Shown: positions 7,700-16,337, counted from the first letter of the stretch. The stretch: DNA of 60,300 bases from Thermus neutrinimicus (GCF_022760955.1 NZ_JAKTNU010000015.1:1-60300); one strand, 5' to 3'. Notes: generated from the letters alone by a model not told the origin. Program-made: numbers and translations.

Positions 7700-8447
7700 G
7701 GACGAATCGGTCCAGCACCTGGCCGCCTGGATCTAGGGCGTAGCCCAAGAGGCTTTCCCCTTCCACCTCCAGGAATAGGGCATGGTGGGCCACCACCAGG
7801 GCCCGGGTGTATGGGGAAGGGGGCTTGGTGGGGTAGAGGCTCGCCCCACCTCCGCCCACCACCAGGTGGGTGGTATAGCCCACCTGGAGGCGTTCGTAAT
7901 GGTGGTCGTGGCCTGCCAAGACCAAGGGTACCCGATGTTGGCGTAAAAGGGGCTCGAGGAGGCTCCGTAGGCCGGGGCTTCCTCCATGGAGCCCCGAGGA
8001 GTAAAGGGGGCGGTGGAGGACCACTACCCGCCAAGGCGCTTGAGCGCGGCTAAGGGCCTGGGCTAGCCAGGCCCGCTGGGCTCTTAGGTCTCCCTCCGTG
8101 TAGAGGATGAGGAACTCTATGGCCCCCAGGCGCACGTGGTAGTAGGGCCTTTCCAGGTGGAAGCGCTGGAGTTGCTCCTCTAGGTGTGGGGCGTCATGGT
8201 TGCCAAAAGCGGGGTAGAGGGGCACGGGGGGGAGCTCCTGGAGGAAGCGTTCCACCACCTGCCCCCGGGGATAGAAGTTGTCCCCCGCGGTGAAGAGGGC
8301 AGCCAAGGGCTTGCGGGCATGCTCAGCCCGAAGCAGGCTGGCCACCTGGGCGCGGCCCAGGGTGTCCTGGCCCCAATCCCCTATGACCGCCACCCGCTGG
8401 CCAAAGGCCAGTCCAAGGGAAAGAAGGAGGAAAAGGAGCTTACGCAC
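7680..8447 (-). CDS. Secreted metallophosphoesterase (purple-acid-phosphatase-like)
   Basis: 255 aa with a signal peptide (MRKLLFLLLSLGLAFG). The metal-binding blocks of calcineurin-like phosphoesterases appear in order: AVIGDWGQDT, FTAGDNFYPRG (about 57), PAFGNHDAPH (about 82), VVLHRPLYSSG (about 145) and LAGHDHHYERL (about 180). It probably removes phosphate from an organic phosphate outside the membrane. The start overlaps the stop of the bifunctional-nuclease gene by 1 bp, so the two are translationally coupled. The 3' end overlaps the HIT gene by 20 bp. Confidence 0.9.
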   Translation of the reverse strand: MRKLLFLLLSLGLAFGQRVAVIGDWGQDTLGRAQVASLLRAEHARKPLAALFTAGDNFYPRGQVVERFLQELPPVPLYPAFGNHDAPHLEEQLQRFHLERPYYHVRLGAIEFLILYTEGDLRAQRAWLAQALSRAQAPWRVVVLHRPLYSSGLHGGSPGLRSLLEPLLRQHRVPLVLAGHDHHYERLQVGYTTHLVVGGGGASLYPTKPPSPYTRALVVAHHALFLEVEGESLLGYALDPGGQVLDRFVLKQDSP

Positions 8448-8875
8448 TAGGCTTCAGCGGCCCCGTGGGGCTTTAAGCTGGCCTCCTCCACCCCAGCCCT
8501 TTCCACCACCTCCTCGGCCACCAGGATGGGGGCCCCGGCCCTTAGGGCTAGGGCCATGGCGTCGGAGGGCCTTGCGTCCACCTCCAGCTCGATGCCCCGG
8601 TGCTCCAGGATCAGGCGGGCGTAGAAGGTGCCGTCTCTTAGGTCAATGATCTCCACCCGTAGCAGTTTGCCTTGGAGCATTTCCATTACGGATAGCAGGA
8701 GGTCTGGGGTTAAGGGACGGGGGGGTTTCTCCCCTTGCAGGGCCACCACGATGTGGTGGGCCTCGAGGGGACCGATGACGATGGGGAGGAGCTTGTCGTT
8801 CTCCGTCCTGAGCAGGACCACCACGCTCCCGTTCTGGGGGTCCACGCCCAGGGTCTCAATCTTGGCGTTCAGCAT
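8447..8875 (-). CDS. Bifunctional nuclease family protein (BFN/DUF151)
   Basis: 142 aa. It matches the BFN domain: an N-terminal LRTENDKLLPIVIGPLEAH strand-loop and a later DARPSDAMALALRAGAPILV helix, both strongly conserved in the family. Plant and bacterial relatives have been reported to have RNase and DNase activity; the in vivo role in bacteria is not settled. A minus-strand -10 TATACT (8882-8887) sits 7 bp before the ATG, giving a leaderless mRNA, and overlaps the -10 of the divergent phosphoribosyltransferase gene. Confidence 0.88.
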   Translation of the reverse strand: MLNAKIETLGVDPQNGSVVVLLRTENDKLLPIVIGPLEAHHIVVALQGEKPPRPLTPDLLLSVMEMLQGKLLRVEIIDLRDGTFYARLILEHRGIELEVDARPSDAMALALRAGAPILVAEEVVERAGVEEASLKPHGAAEA

Positions 8876-8881
8876 ATCTTG

Positions 8882-8889
8882 AGTATAGA
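8882..8889. promoter_or_regulatory. Overlapping divergent -10 elements (BFN gene / phosphoribosyltransferase)
   Basis: Minus -10 TATACT occupies 8882-8887 and plus -10 TATAGA occupies 8884-8889. The start codons lie 22 bp apart (8875 and 8898) and both genes would be leaderless. A plus-strand -35 candidate TTGGCG lies at 8862-8867 (16-bp spacer). Confidence 0.55.
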
Positions 8890-8897
8890 CTAGCGGC

Positions 8898-9434
8898 GTG
8901 AGGACCTACCCTGTGGAGATCGCTGGGGTTCGGCGCGAACTTCCCATCGTCCAGGTGGGGCCGGATGTGGCCGTGGCCCTTTTGAACCTTCTGGGGGACA
9001 CTGAGCTCACCGAGGCCGCCGCCGAGGAGCTGGCCAAGCGCCTACCCCCTGAGGTGGAAACCCTGGTCACCCCTGAGGTCAAGGCGGTACCCTTGGCCCA
9101 CGCCCTTTCCCGGATCGCCAAGAAGCCCTACGTGGTGGCCCGGAAGACGGAGAAGCCCTACATGATCAACCCCATAAGCCGCCAGGTGCTCTCCATCACC
9201 ACGGGAAAGCCCCAGCTTCTGGTGCTGGATGGAGCGGACATCCCCCTCATCCGGGGGCACAGGGTGGCCATCGTGGACGATGTGGTCTCCACGGGTTCCA
9301 CCCTTTCGGGGCTCCGGGAGCTCATCGAGAGCGTGGGGGGCCAGGTGGTGGCGGTGCTGGCGGTCTTCACCGAGGGCACGCCCCGCCAGGACGTCATCGC
9401 CCTAGGCCACCTGCCCCTCTTCAAGCCGGAATAG
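8898..9434 (+). CDS. Adenine phosphoribosyltransferase-like protein, copy 1
   Basis: 178 aa, start GTG, leaderless from the -10 at 8884-8889. Type I phosphoribosyltransferase fold: the PRPP loop reads [13 protein letters not shown] (about 120), preceded by [20 protein letters not shown], which resembles Apt/PurR-type proteins. Expected chemistry is transfer of a base to PRPP; a PRPP-sensing regulatory role without catalysis is possible because no DNA-binding domain or clear base specificity can be read. It starts the pair with the next gene, 8 bp apart, with the same architecture (YPVEIAGV here, YPITIGGV there). Confidence 0.82.
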   Translation: MRTYPVEIAGVRRELPIVQVGPDVAVALLNLLGDTELTEAAAEELAKRLPPEVETLVTPEVKAVPLAHALSRIAKKPYVVARKTEKPYMINPISRQVLSITTGKPQLLVLDGADIPLIRGHRVAIVDDVVSTGSTLSGLRELIESVGGQVVAVLAVFTEGTPRQDVIALGHLPLFKPE

Positions 9435-9442
9435 GAGGTCTT

Positions 9443-9970
9443 ATGGAAACCTATCCCATCACCATCGGCGGCGTTACCCGTCACGTGCCCCTTATCCAGC
9501 CTTTGCCAGGGCGGCGCATCCCCCTGGTGGAGTTCTTGGGGGACCCCGAGCTGGTACGGGCCGCGGCCCAGGCCCTGAAGCCCTTGGTGCCCGCAGGCAC
9601 CGAGGTGCTTTTCACCACGGAGACGAGCCCGATTCCCCTGACCCATGTGCTGGCGGAGGAGATGGGCCTACCCTACGTGGTGGCGAGAAGGCGGCGCCGG
9701 CCCTACATGGAGGATCCCATCATCCAAGAGGTCCAGACCCTGACCCTGGGGGTAGGGGAGGTTCTTTGGCTGGACCGGCGCTTCGCCGAAAAGCTCCTTA
9801 ACCAGAGGGTAACCCTGGTGTCCGATGTGGTTTCCAGCGGGGAAACCATGAGGGCCATGGAGCGGATGGTGCTCCGGGCAGGAGGGCGGGTGGTGGGACG
9901 GATCGCCGCCTTCCGCCAAGGGGCTCCGGCCCTGGATGTGGCCACGGTGGCCGAGCTCCCGATGTTATAG
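9443..9970 (+). CDS. Phosphoribosyltransferase-like protein, copy 2
   Basis: 175 aa. A diverged tandem copy of the upstream gene: same N-terminal pattern (METYPITIGGVTRHVPLIQP), the same PIPLTHVLAEEMGLPYVVAR segment and a PRPP loop VTLVSDVVSSGET (about 128), in which Ser replaces the first Asp-neighbour and Ser-Ser-Gly-Glu replaces Ser-Thr-Gly-Ser. The basic patch RRRRRPYM is distinctive. AGGAGG lies just before the ATG (GAATAGGAGGTCTT). The loop change could alter catalysis, so one copy may be enzymatic and the other regulatory. It ends converging on the HAD gene with a 6-bp overlap. Confidence 0.8.
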   Translation: METYPITIGGVTRHVPLIQPLPGRRIPLVEFLGDPELVRAAAQALKPLVPAGTEVLFTTETSPIPLTHVLAEEMGLPYVVARRRRRPYMEDPIIQEVQTLTLGVGEVLWLDRRFAEKLLNQRVTLVSDVVSSGETMRAMERMVLRAGGRVVGRIAAFRQGAPALDVATVAELPML

Positions 9971-10621
9971 CAAACCCCTTGTGGACGCCTTTCCGCTCTG
10001 AGGGCTGGGCTCCCAGATGAGGTATACAGCGGCTTGAAGTCCGAGGCTCGAGGCCACCTCCACGTTCTCCGGGTCGTCGTCCAGGTAGAGGGTTTCCTCA
10101 GGAGCTAGGCCAAGGCCCTCGAGGGCCATCCAAAACGCCCTGGGATCCGGCTTGGCTACCCCCAGGGAGCAGGAGGCGAAGAAACCGTCCACATACCGGT
10201 CTAGTCCGTGGTAGGCCAGGCTTTCCCGCAAGCTTGGCAAGGTGTTGGAGAGCACGCCCACCTTGAGCCCCTGTTCTTTTAAGCTCCGGAGAAGGGCTTC
10301 CGCCCCAGGGGCTTGGCGCATGAAGTGGTAGTAGCGCCAGGAGTGGAGTTCCCCCGATGCCGAGGATTTTCCGGAGCCGGAAAGCCCAAGCTCCGCGGCC
10401 ACCTTTTGCACCAGGGAGTTCCAAAAAAGGGCTTCCTCCTCGAGGGTGCGTACCCTAAGGGTACGGACGGCCTCGTTGATTTCCCGCTCCGCCCGGGCCA
10501 GAACCGCCAGGGTCTTTTCCAGGCCAGCCCCGTGGATGGAAAACTCCAGGGCCTTCTTGTAAAGGGCTTCCTCGTCCATGAGGAGGAGAACCCCATCCCG
10601 GTCCAAAAGGGCTCCCCGCAT
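9965..10621 (-). CDS. HAD-superfamily hydrolase
   Basis: 218 aa. All four HAD motifs are visible: LLDRDGVLL (motif I, residues 6-13, nucleophile Asp), VLSNTL (motif II), VAKPDPRAF (Lys of motif III) and LYLDDDPENVE (motif IV). The long alpha-helical cap between motifs I and II makes it a type C1 (phosphoglycolate phosphatase-like) member, so a small phosphorylated metabolite is the likely substrate. A minus -10 TACACT at 10629-10634 places the start on the ATG (leaderless). It is 37 bp downstream of the formyl-THF cyclo-ligase gene but seems to have its own promoter. Confidence 0.88.
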   Translation of the reverse strand: MRGALLDRDGVLLLMDEEALYKKALEFSIHGAGLEKTLAVLARAEREINEAVRTLRVRTLEEEALFWNSLVQKVAAELGLSGSGKSSASGELHSWRYYHFMRQAPGAEALLRSLKEQGLKVGVLSNTLPSLRESLAYHGLDRYVDGFFASCSLGVAKPDPRAFWMALEGLGLAPEETLYLDDDPENVEVASSLGLQAAVYLIWEPSPQSGKASTRGLL

Positions 10622-10658
10622 GGGCCTAAGTGTAGCATCCCCGGGCCTGACCCAAGGG

Positions 10659-11180
10659 TCATTTGCCCAGAAGCACCCCTTCCTCGGTGGCCAAGGAGTT
10701 GACCGGCACGTCCCAAGGGTCCCGGGGAAGGCGGGGAAGCAGGAGGGCTTTGGGGATGACCCCCAGCTTCTCGGCCCGGACCGTGGCCAGGAAACGGTCG
10801 TAGTACCCCTTGCCGTGCCCCAGGCGGTAGCCTTCCTGGTCGAAGGCCAGTCCCGGAATCACCAGGAGGTCCAAGACCCCGGGGTCCACCGCCGGGGTGG
10901 TGGGTTCCAGGAGGCCGAAGGGTCCGGGGGCCAGGGGGCCCAGGGGATGAACCGTAAGCCCTGGGCCAGCCACTTTGGGCAGGTAGTAACGGGCGGGGTA
11001 AAGGTGGGTAAGGGAGAGGAGGTCCAGCTCGTGGGGCAGGGGGTGGTAAAGGAGGATGGCGCGGAAGCCCCTGGCCTTAAGCCAGGGCAGGAGGACCTCC
11101 ACCACCTGCTGGGAAAGGCGTGCCCGGTCCAGGGTTCGCCAAAGGCGGAGGCAGTGACGGCGCAAGGTGGGCTTATCCAC
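10659..11180 (-). CDS. 5-formyltetrahydrofolate cyclo-ligase
   Basis: 173 aa from the GTG giving (M)DKPTLRRHCLRLWR. It converts 5-formyl-THF to 5,10-methenyl-THF with ATP. The family signature is PGLAFDQEGYRLGHGKGYYDRFL (about 115-137), of which the glycine-rich GHGKGYYDR binds ATP. The frame is open up to a TTG at 11216, but VDKPTLRR is the normal family N-terminus, and a minus -10 TACCCT (11187-11192) with -35 TTGAGT (11211-11216) puts the transcript start at about 11180. That -35 lies inside the palindromic operator shared with the divergent FmdB-like gene, so both genes may be controlled together. Confidence 0.88.
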   Translation of the reverse strand: MDKPTLRRHCLRLWRTLDRARLSQQVVEVLLPWLKARGFRAILLYHPLPHELDLLSLTHLYPARYYLPKVAGPGLTVHPLGPLAPGPFGLLEPTTPAVDPGVLDLLVIPGLAFDQEGYRLGHGKGYYDRFLATVRAEKLGVIPKALLLPRLPRDPWDVPVNSLATEEGVLLGK

Positions 11181-11205
11181 GGGGGGAGGGTACCACTCCA
11201 CCCCC

Positions 11206-11232
11206 TTGACACTCAAGGTAGTTGAGTGTCAA
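11206..11232. promoter_or_regulatory. CIRCE-like palindromic operator
   Basis: TTGACACTC-N9-GAGTGTCAA, a perfect palindrome whose complementary arms extend to 11 bp around a 5-bp centre (11206-11216 and 11222-11232). The 9-9-9 geometry and seven of nine arm positions match the HrcA site CIRCE (TTAGCACTC-N9-GAGTGCTAA). It covers the -35 of the plus-strand gene (TTGACA, 11206-11211; -10 CAAAAT at 11230-11235) and the -35 of the minus-strand gene (TTGAGT, 11211-11216), so a bound repressor would block both. Confidence 0.65.
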
Positions 11233-11255
11233 AATACCCAGACAGGAGGGTAGGT

Positions 11256-11483
11256 ATGCCGGTCTACGTCTACAAGGGCCTGGAGACGGGCAACTACTAC
11301 GAGTTCGAACAGGGCTTCCACGAGGAGCCCCTCAGGGCGCACCCGGAAACCGGCGAGCCCTTGAAGCGGGTCATCACCCCTCCCGCCATCATCTTCAAGG
11401 GCTCGGGCTGGCACGTGAAGGACTACGCCAAGAAGGACTCCAGCTCCCAGCCGGAAGGCGGGGAGTCCAAGGATAAGGAGTGA
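11256..11483 (+). CDS. FmdB-like small protein lacking the zinc-ribbon cysteines
   Basis: 75 aa. The whole length follows the FmdB/CxxC_CxxC_SSSS pattern: MPVYVYKG at the start, EFEQGFHEEPL, a PETGEPLKRVITPP segment, then AIIFKGSGWHVKDYAKKDSS. In normal members the zinc-ribbon Cys pairs lie after the first strand and in the PxCG turn; here both pairs are replaced (KGLETGNYY and HPETGEP), and no Cys is present at all. Zinc binding is therefore lost while the shape seems kept. The ATG has AGGAGG eleven bases upstream. The gene is driven by a consensus promoter inside the CIRCE-like palindrome. Function unknown. Confidence 0.85.
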   Translation: MPVYVYKGLETGNYYEFEQGFHEEPLRAHPETGEPLKRVITPPAIIFKGSGWHVKDYAKKDSSSQPEGGESKDKE

Positions 11484-11497
11484 GGGCTTAGGTTCCG

Positions 11498-11519
11498 ACC
11501 CCGGGCCTAGGCCCGGGGT
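11498..11519. terminator. Bidirectional terminator between convergent genes
   Basis: ACCCCGGGCCT followed by AGGCCCGGGGT, a fully self-complementary 22-mer between the FmdB-like gene (plus) and the DUF192 operon (minus). No long T-tract on either side. Confidence 0.65.
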
Positions 11520-11968
11520 TAGTGTTGCACCCGGTCCCCCGGGGAGAGGTCTAAAAGCCCCTCCCGCACCTCCAGTATCCCCCGGTAGGCAAGGCCGGGG
11601 GCGTAGGTCTCCCCGGGCTGGACCCGGCTCACCTTGAGCACCCGGCCTTTGGCGTCCAGGAAGGCCAGGAGCACGGGAAAGCGGTAGCCTTCCGTGTTGA
11701 AAGGGGCGTCGGTGGCCTCGGGAAATAGGTAAAGAAGGGCCTCGAGCTCCTCCTTCCGCACCCCCAGGCCCCGGCTCCAGGCCTCTGGGGTGCGGGCCAG
11801 GCGGGCCTGGAGCACCCTTTGACCCTGGGCTGTTTCCACCACCACCCTTTGGGGTGGGGGAGGGGTTTGCAGCCTTCTGGCGGCGAGCAGGTAGCCCATG
11901 AAGGAAAAGACGGAGAGGACGATGAGTAGGGCAAAGGCCACCAGGGGAAAGAAGGGATTCCGTTCCAC
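11519..11968 (-). CDS. DUF192 protein, membrane-anchored
   Basis: 149 aa. An N-terminal membrane segment (about 7-30, PLVAFALLIVLSVFSFMGYL) and Pro-rich linker precede a DUF192 domain: ARTPEAWSRGLGVRK, a run of strands, LLAFLDAKGRVLKV and YRGILEVREGLL. The family is extracytoplasmic and of unknown biochemistry. It starts 1 bp after the stop of another DUF192 gene, so the two are a coupled tandem duplicate, although they differ in much of the sequence. Last gene of the nif3-like/tmk operon. Confidence 0.82.
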   Translation of the reverse strand: MERNPFFPLVAFALLIVLSVFSFMGYLLAARRLQTPPPPQRVVVETAQGQRVLQARLARTPEAWSRGLGVRKEELEALLYLFPEATDAPFNTEGYRFPVLLAFLDAKGRVLKVSRVQPGETYAPGLAYRGILEVREGLLDLSPGDRVQH

Positions 11969-11969
11969 C

Positions 11970-12455
11970 TTACCTCGGCCAGAGCCTCAAGGCCTCGCCC
12001 CCCACCCTGGCCCCGGGGGTGAGGCCACGTTTTTGGAACCAGCCTTGGTTCACCTCGAGGGCCCCCTGGTACACCACCCCGGGGTAGTACACGGGGCAGG
12101 GGTCTTTGCGGCAGGGCTCCATGTCCAGAATGCGGAGGATCACACCTTGACGGTCAAAGAAGGCGATGGAAAGGGGAATGAGGGTGTTCTTCATCCAAAA
12201 GCCCCCGGCCGTGGGGGTAGGGAAAAGGAAGACCATCCCCTCGTCTTCCCCCAGGCTTTTGCGGAACATGAGGCCCTGGGCCTGGCGCTCGGGAGTGTCC
12301 GCCACCTCCACCCTGAGGGGGTAGCGCTTGCCTCCTTGCTCCACGAAGAGGGTGCTTTTGGGGAAGGAAAGACCCTGGCCTAAGGCCCAAAGCCCCAGGG
12401 CAAGCCATAGGGCTAGGCTGAGGCCAGGCCGCCAAGGGGGAGGGGAAAGGCGCAT
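11970..12455 (-). CDS. DUF192 protein, secreted
   Basis: 161 aa from the ATG giving MRLSPPPWRPG; a longer frame upstream has poor coding character and would run into tmk. Signal peptide about 1-35 (LSLALWLALGLWALGQGLS). The DUF192 core is canonical: VEVADTPERQAQGLMFRKSL, GMVFLFPTPTAGGFWMKNTLIPLSIAFFD with the conserved W-M-K-N-T, and YQGALEVNQGWF. It has a CRKDPC pair that could form a disulfide. Seven bases downstream of tmk. Confidence 0.88.
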   Translation of the reverse strand: MRLSPPPWRPGLSLALWLALGLWALGQGLSFPKSTLFVEQGGKRYPLRVEVADTPERQAQGLMFRKSLGEDEGMVFLFPTPTAGGFWMKNTLIPLSIAFFDRQGVILRILDMEPCRKDPCPVYYPGVVYQGALEVNQGWFQKRGLTPGARVGGEALRLWPR

Positions 12456-12462
12456 AGGGCCA

Positions 12463-13787
<1,325 letters not shown>

Positions 13788-13852
13788 GGCGCCCAGCTTA
13801 CCGGAAAGCCGGGCTTGGGGACAGGCGAATGACCGGTCAGTATTATGGGGGC

Positions 13853-15661
13853 ATGGAGCCGCAAATCCTCTTTAAGCTCCGCTTCCTTTCGGACCTGACC
13901 CCTGGCCCCGACGGCTTCCCCCTCTTCCTGCTCACCGATATCCAGGAGGGGGATCCCCCCCGGTACCGCTCGCGCCTGGTCCTTTTTGACGGCGCCTTGC
14001 GCTTGCTCACCCAGGAGGAGGCCAAAAAGCCCCGCTATGCCCATCCTTACGTCTACTTCCTGCGCAAGGTGGGGGAGGCCCAGGAGCTTTTTCGCCTGGA
14101 CCTGAGGGGTGGGGAGGCGGAGAGGCTTACGGAAACCCCGGGGGTCTTGGACTACGCCGTGGGTCCTGAAGGGGAGGTGGTTTTCCTGGCCCTGAAGGAG
14201 GCTCCCAGGCCGGGTAGCCCCCGCACCTACGAGGGATGGCCCTTCAAGTTCGACGGCCGGGGCCTCCTCCCCGAGGGGAATGTGGCCCTTTATGCCCTCG
14301 AGGGGAGCCGAAAGAGGCTTCTTCTGGACCGCTATCCTGCTCCCAAGGAAATGGTACCCTCCCCCGAGGGGCTTTACCTGGTGATGGCCGAGGATGTGCA
14401 GGCCCAGGCGGAGTGGCGGGACACCCTCTACTTGCTTGGGGAAGGGGGGCTACGAAGGGTCTACGGTGGCTTTGGCCCCATCTTCGCCCTGGAGTGGAGC
14501 CCGGAAGGGCCCTTCTTCCTGGGCCACGCCTTTGAGCACGGAGGGGGCACGGAGGCCCGGCTTTACCACCTGCGCGGCGGGGAGGCCCGGGTTCTCCTTG
14601 AAGGGAGCCTGCACAACTCCATCAACTCTGATCTCCGCCACGGGGCCCATATCCAAGGGCCCAGGTGGGCCGGGGATGGGGTCTACATCGTGCGCACGGA
14701 GGAGGGGACGGGAAGGCTTTACCGGGTGGGCCTCGAGGGGGAGGCCGAGGCCCTGCCCATAGAGGGGAGTGTCCTTTCCTTTGCCCTCACGGAGCGGGGC
14801 CTCTTCCTCCTCACCGAGGACTTTACCCACCCGGCCCGGCTTTGGGGTCCCTTAGGGGTCTACGACCCCAACGAGGGGGTTTCCCTGCCCCTGGCCGAAC
14901 CCATCTACACCGAGTGGCCGAGCCCGGAGGGGCACCGGGTGCCGGGGTGGGTCCTGCTTCCAGAAGGGCCAGGCCCCCACCCGGTCATCCTTTACATCCA
15001 CGGGGGGCCCCACACCGCCTTCGGGCGGGCGCCCATGCTGGAGCTCCAGCTTTTCCGGCAGGCGGGATATGCGGTGGCCTTCGCCAATCCGCGGGGTTCC
15101 ACCGGCTACGGCCAGGACTTTGCCCTCCTCCAAGGGGAATGGGGGGAGCGGGACGAGCGGGACCTCCTGGGTTTTTTGGACCATGTCCTGGCCCATTTCC
15201 CCTTGGATCCTGGCCGCGTGGGGGTGGCGGGGGGTAGTTACGGGGGCTACATGGTGAACTGGCTTACCGCCCGCCACCCGGAACGCTTCAAGGCGGCGGT
15301 CACCGACCGGAGCATCGCCAACTGGTTCAGTTTCTTCGGGGCCAGCGACATCGGTCCCCGCTTCGCCTTTATGGAGCTTAGGGCTAGGCCCTGGGAGAGG
15401 CCGGAGGTGCTTTGGGAGAAAAGCCCCCTGCGCCATGTCCACCGGGTGCGGACGCCCACCCTGGTGGTCCATTCCGAACAGGACCACCGCTGCCCCATAG
15501 ACCAGGGGGAAACCTGGTACACGGCCCTCCTCCACCTGGGGGTTAAGGTGCGCTTTTTCCGCGTTCCCGAGGAAGGGCACGAGCTTTCCCGCTCCGGCAG
15601 GCCAGACCGGAGGATCGCCCGGCTCCAGGCCTACTTGGACTGGTGGCGGGAAAACCTCTAG
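13853..15661 (+). CDS. S9 family serine peptidase (acylaminoacyl-peptidase-like)
   Basis: 602 aa. An N-terminal beta-propeller (about 1-340, repeated blades such as LYLLGEEGGLRRV) is followed by an alpha/beta-hydrolase domain. The catalytic serine lies in GVAGGSYGGYMVNW (about 465), the Asp in VVHSEQDHRCPID (about 550), and the His in VPEEGHELSRSGRPDRR (about 580); the oxyanion HGGPHTAFG is at about 385. The propeller gate and the H-E-L-S-R-S motif are typical of oligopeptide/acylaminoacyl peptidases. No signal peptide, so cytoplasmic. The start chosen is the ATG 7 bp after the -10 TATTAT (13841-13846), leaderless; an earlier in-frame ATG at 13829 would precede the promoter. Confidence 0.92.
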   Translation: MEPQILFKLRFLSDLTPGPDGFPLFLLTDIQEGDPPRYRSRLVLFDGALRLLTQEEAKKPRYAHPYVYFLRKVGEAQELFRLDLRGGEAERLTETPGVLDYAVGPEGEVVFLALKEAPRPGSPRTYEGWPFKFDGRGLLPEGNVALYALEGSRKRLLLDRYPAPKEMVPSPEGLYLVMAEDVQAQAEWRDTLYLLGEGGLRRVYGGFGPIFALEWSPEGPFFLGHAFEHGGGTEARLYHLRGGEARVLLEGSLHNSINSDLRHGAHIQGPRWAGDGVYIVRTEEGTGRLYRVGLEGEAEALPIEGSVLSFALTERGLFLLTEDFTHPARLWGPLGVYDPNEGVSLPLAEPIYTEWPSPEGHRVPGWVLLPEGPGPHPVILYIHGGPHTAFGRAPMLELQLFRQAGYAVAFANPRGSTGYGQDFALLQGEWGERDERDLLGFLDHVLAHFPLDPGRVGVAGGSYGGYMVNWLTARHPERFKAAVTDRSIANWFSFFGASDIGPRFAFMELRARPWERPEVLWEKSPLRHVHRVRTPTLVVHSEQDHRCPIDQGETWYTALLHLGVKVRFFRVPEEGHELSRSGRPDRRIARLQAYLDWWRENL

Positions 15662-15667
15662 TACCTA

Positions 15668-15694
15668 CCCCGCCCTGGCAAAGCCAGGGCGGGG
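15668..15694. terminator. Terminator between S9 peptidase and DUF3467 genes
   Basis: CCCCGCCCTGGC-AAA-GCCAGGGCGGGG, a perfect 12-bp stem, placed between two convergent genes and able to serve both. Confidence 0.75.
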
Positions 15695-15710
15695 AGTCCC
15701 GCCATCCCCA

Positions 15711-15977
15711 TTAGGCCTGGCTCTCGGCCACGGGCTCGGGAATGGGGCCGAAGACTTCCTCGTACCGGGCTACGTTTTCCGCCAGGCTCCGGAGAAGGGC
15801 CTTGGCGTGCTGGGGGCTGGTGATCACCCGGCTGACCACCAGGGCCCCGCCCTGGGGTTGCAACAGGGCGAAGTCCAGGATGAACTCGTTCTTGGTGTGG
15901 GCGATGAGGGCCAGGTTGGTGTACCGGCCCAGGGCCACCTCCTTGTCGATTTGGATATCCAGTTTCAGCTCGCTCAT
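15711..15977 (-). CDS. DUF3467 family protein
   Basis: 88 aa. Matches the DUF3467 pattern: YTNLALIAHTKNEFILDFALLQP, VVSRVITSPQHAKALLRSL and ENVARYEEVFG. Proteins of this family are found in bacteria and archaea and have no settled function; the fold predicts a small beta-rich adaptor. The gene overlaps the preceding roadblock-like gene by 4 bp and is last in the ebfC-recR operon, with its terminator just downstream. Confidence 0.85.
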   Translation of the reverse strand: MSELKLDIQIDKEVALGRYTNLALIAHTKNEFILDFALLQPQGGALVVSRVITSPQHAKALLRSLAENVARYEEVFGPIPEPVAESQA

Positions 15978-16324
15978 CTAAGGGCCTCCTCCAACTTGGG
16001 TACGGTCCTCTTCAAGGCCAGGCGTACCCGCCCCAGGCTTCTCACGCTGTCCAGGAGAAGGAGCAGGTGATAGCCGGGAAGGGGCACCAGTAGCAGGGCC
16101 CCCTCGGGGTACTCTACCATGACCTCCTCCACCCCTTCCTGGCCCAGGATCTGGGCCAGGGCCTTGGCGGTGCCCAAGACCGTGGCCGCCCGGGCGGAAA
16201 GAAGGCTGGCCTCAGGGGCCTCCGCCTCCCGGGCCTCCTCCACCACAAACCCGTCCTCGCTGAGGAGGGCGGCCACCCGTACTCCCCTGGTGGCCTTGAG
16301 TTCCTGTAGGGCTTGTTCCACCAT
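15974..16324 (-). CDS. Roadblock/LC7-like protein, third of three
   Basis: 116 aa. Roadblock/LC7 layout: first helix (MVEQALQELKATRGV), strand VAALLSEDGFVVEEA, long helix with LLSARAATVLGTAKALAQIL, strands EEVMVEYPEGALLLVPLPGYHLLLLLD, and final helix. Family members (MglB, for example) dimerise and act as GAPs or scaffolds for small Ras-like GTPases. No MglA-type GTPase gene is in the window. 13 bp after the second roadblock-like gene and overlapping DUF3467 by 4 bp. Confidence 0.78.
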   Translation of the reverse strand: MVEQALQELKATRGVRVAALLSEDGFVVEEAREAEAPEASLLSARAATVLGTAKALAQILGQEGVEEVMVEYPEGALLLVPLPGYHLLLLLDSVRSLGRVRLALKRTVPKLEEALR

Positions 16325-16337
16325 GCCTCCTTAGCCG

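Noticed and set aside
11206-11232. HspR HAIR element
   Set aside because: HAIR is CTTGAGT-N7-ACTCAAG; here the half-sites are in the opposite order, and the CIRCE geometry fits better.
13829-13852. Upstream ATG as start of the S9 peptidase
   Set aside because: It precedes the predicted -10 (13841-13846), so it would not be in the transcript.
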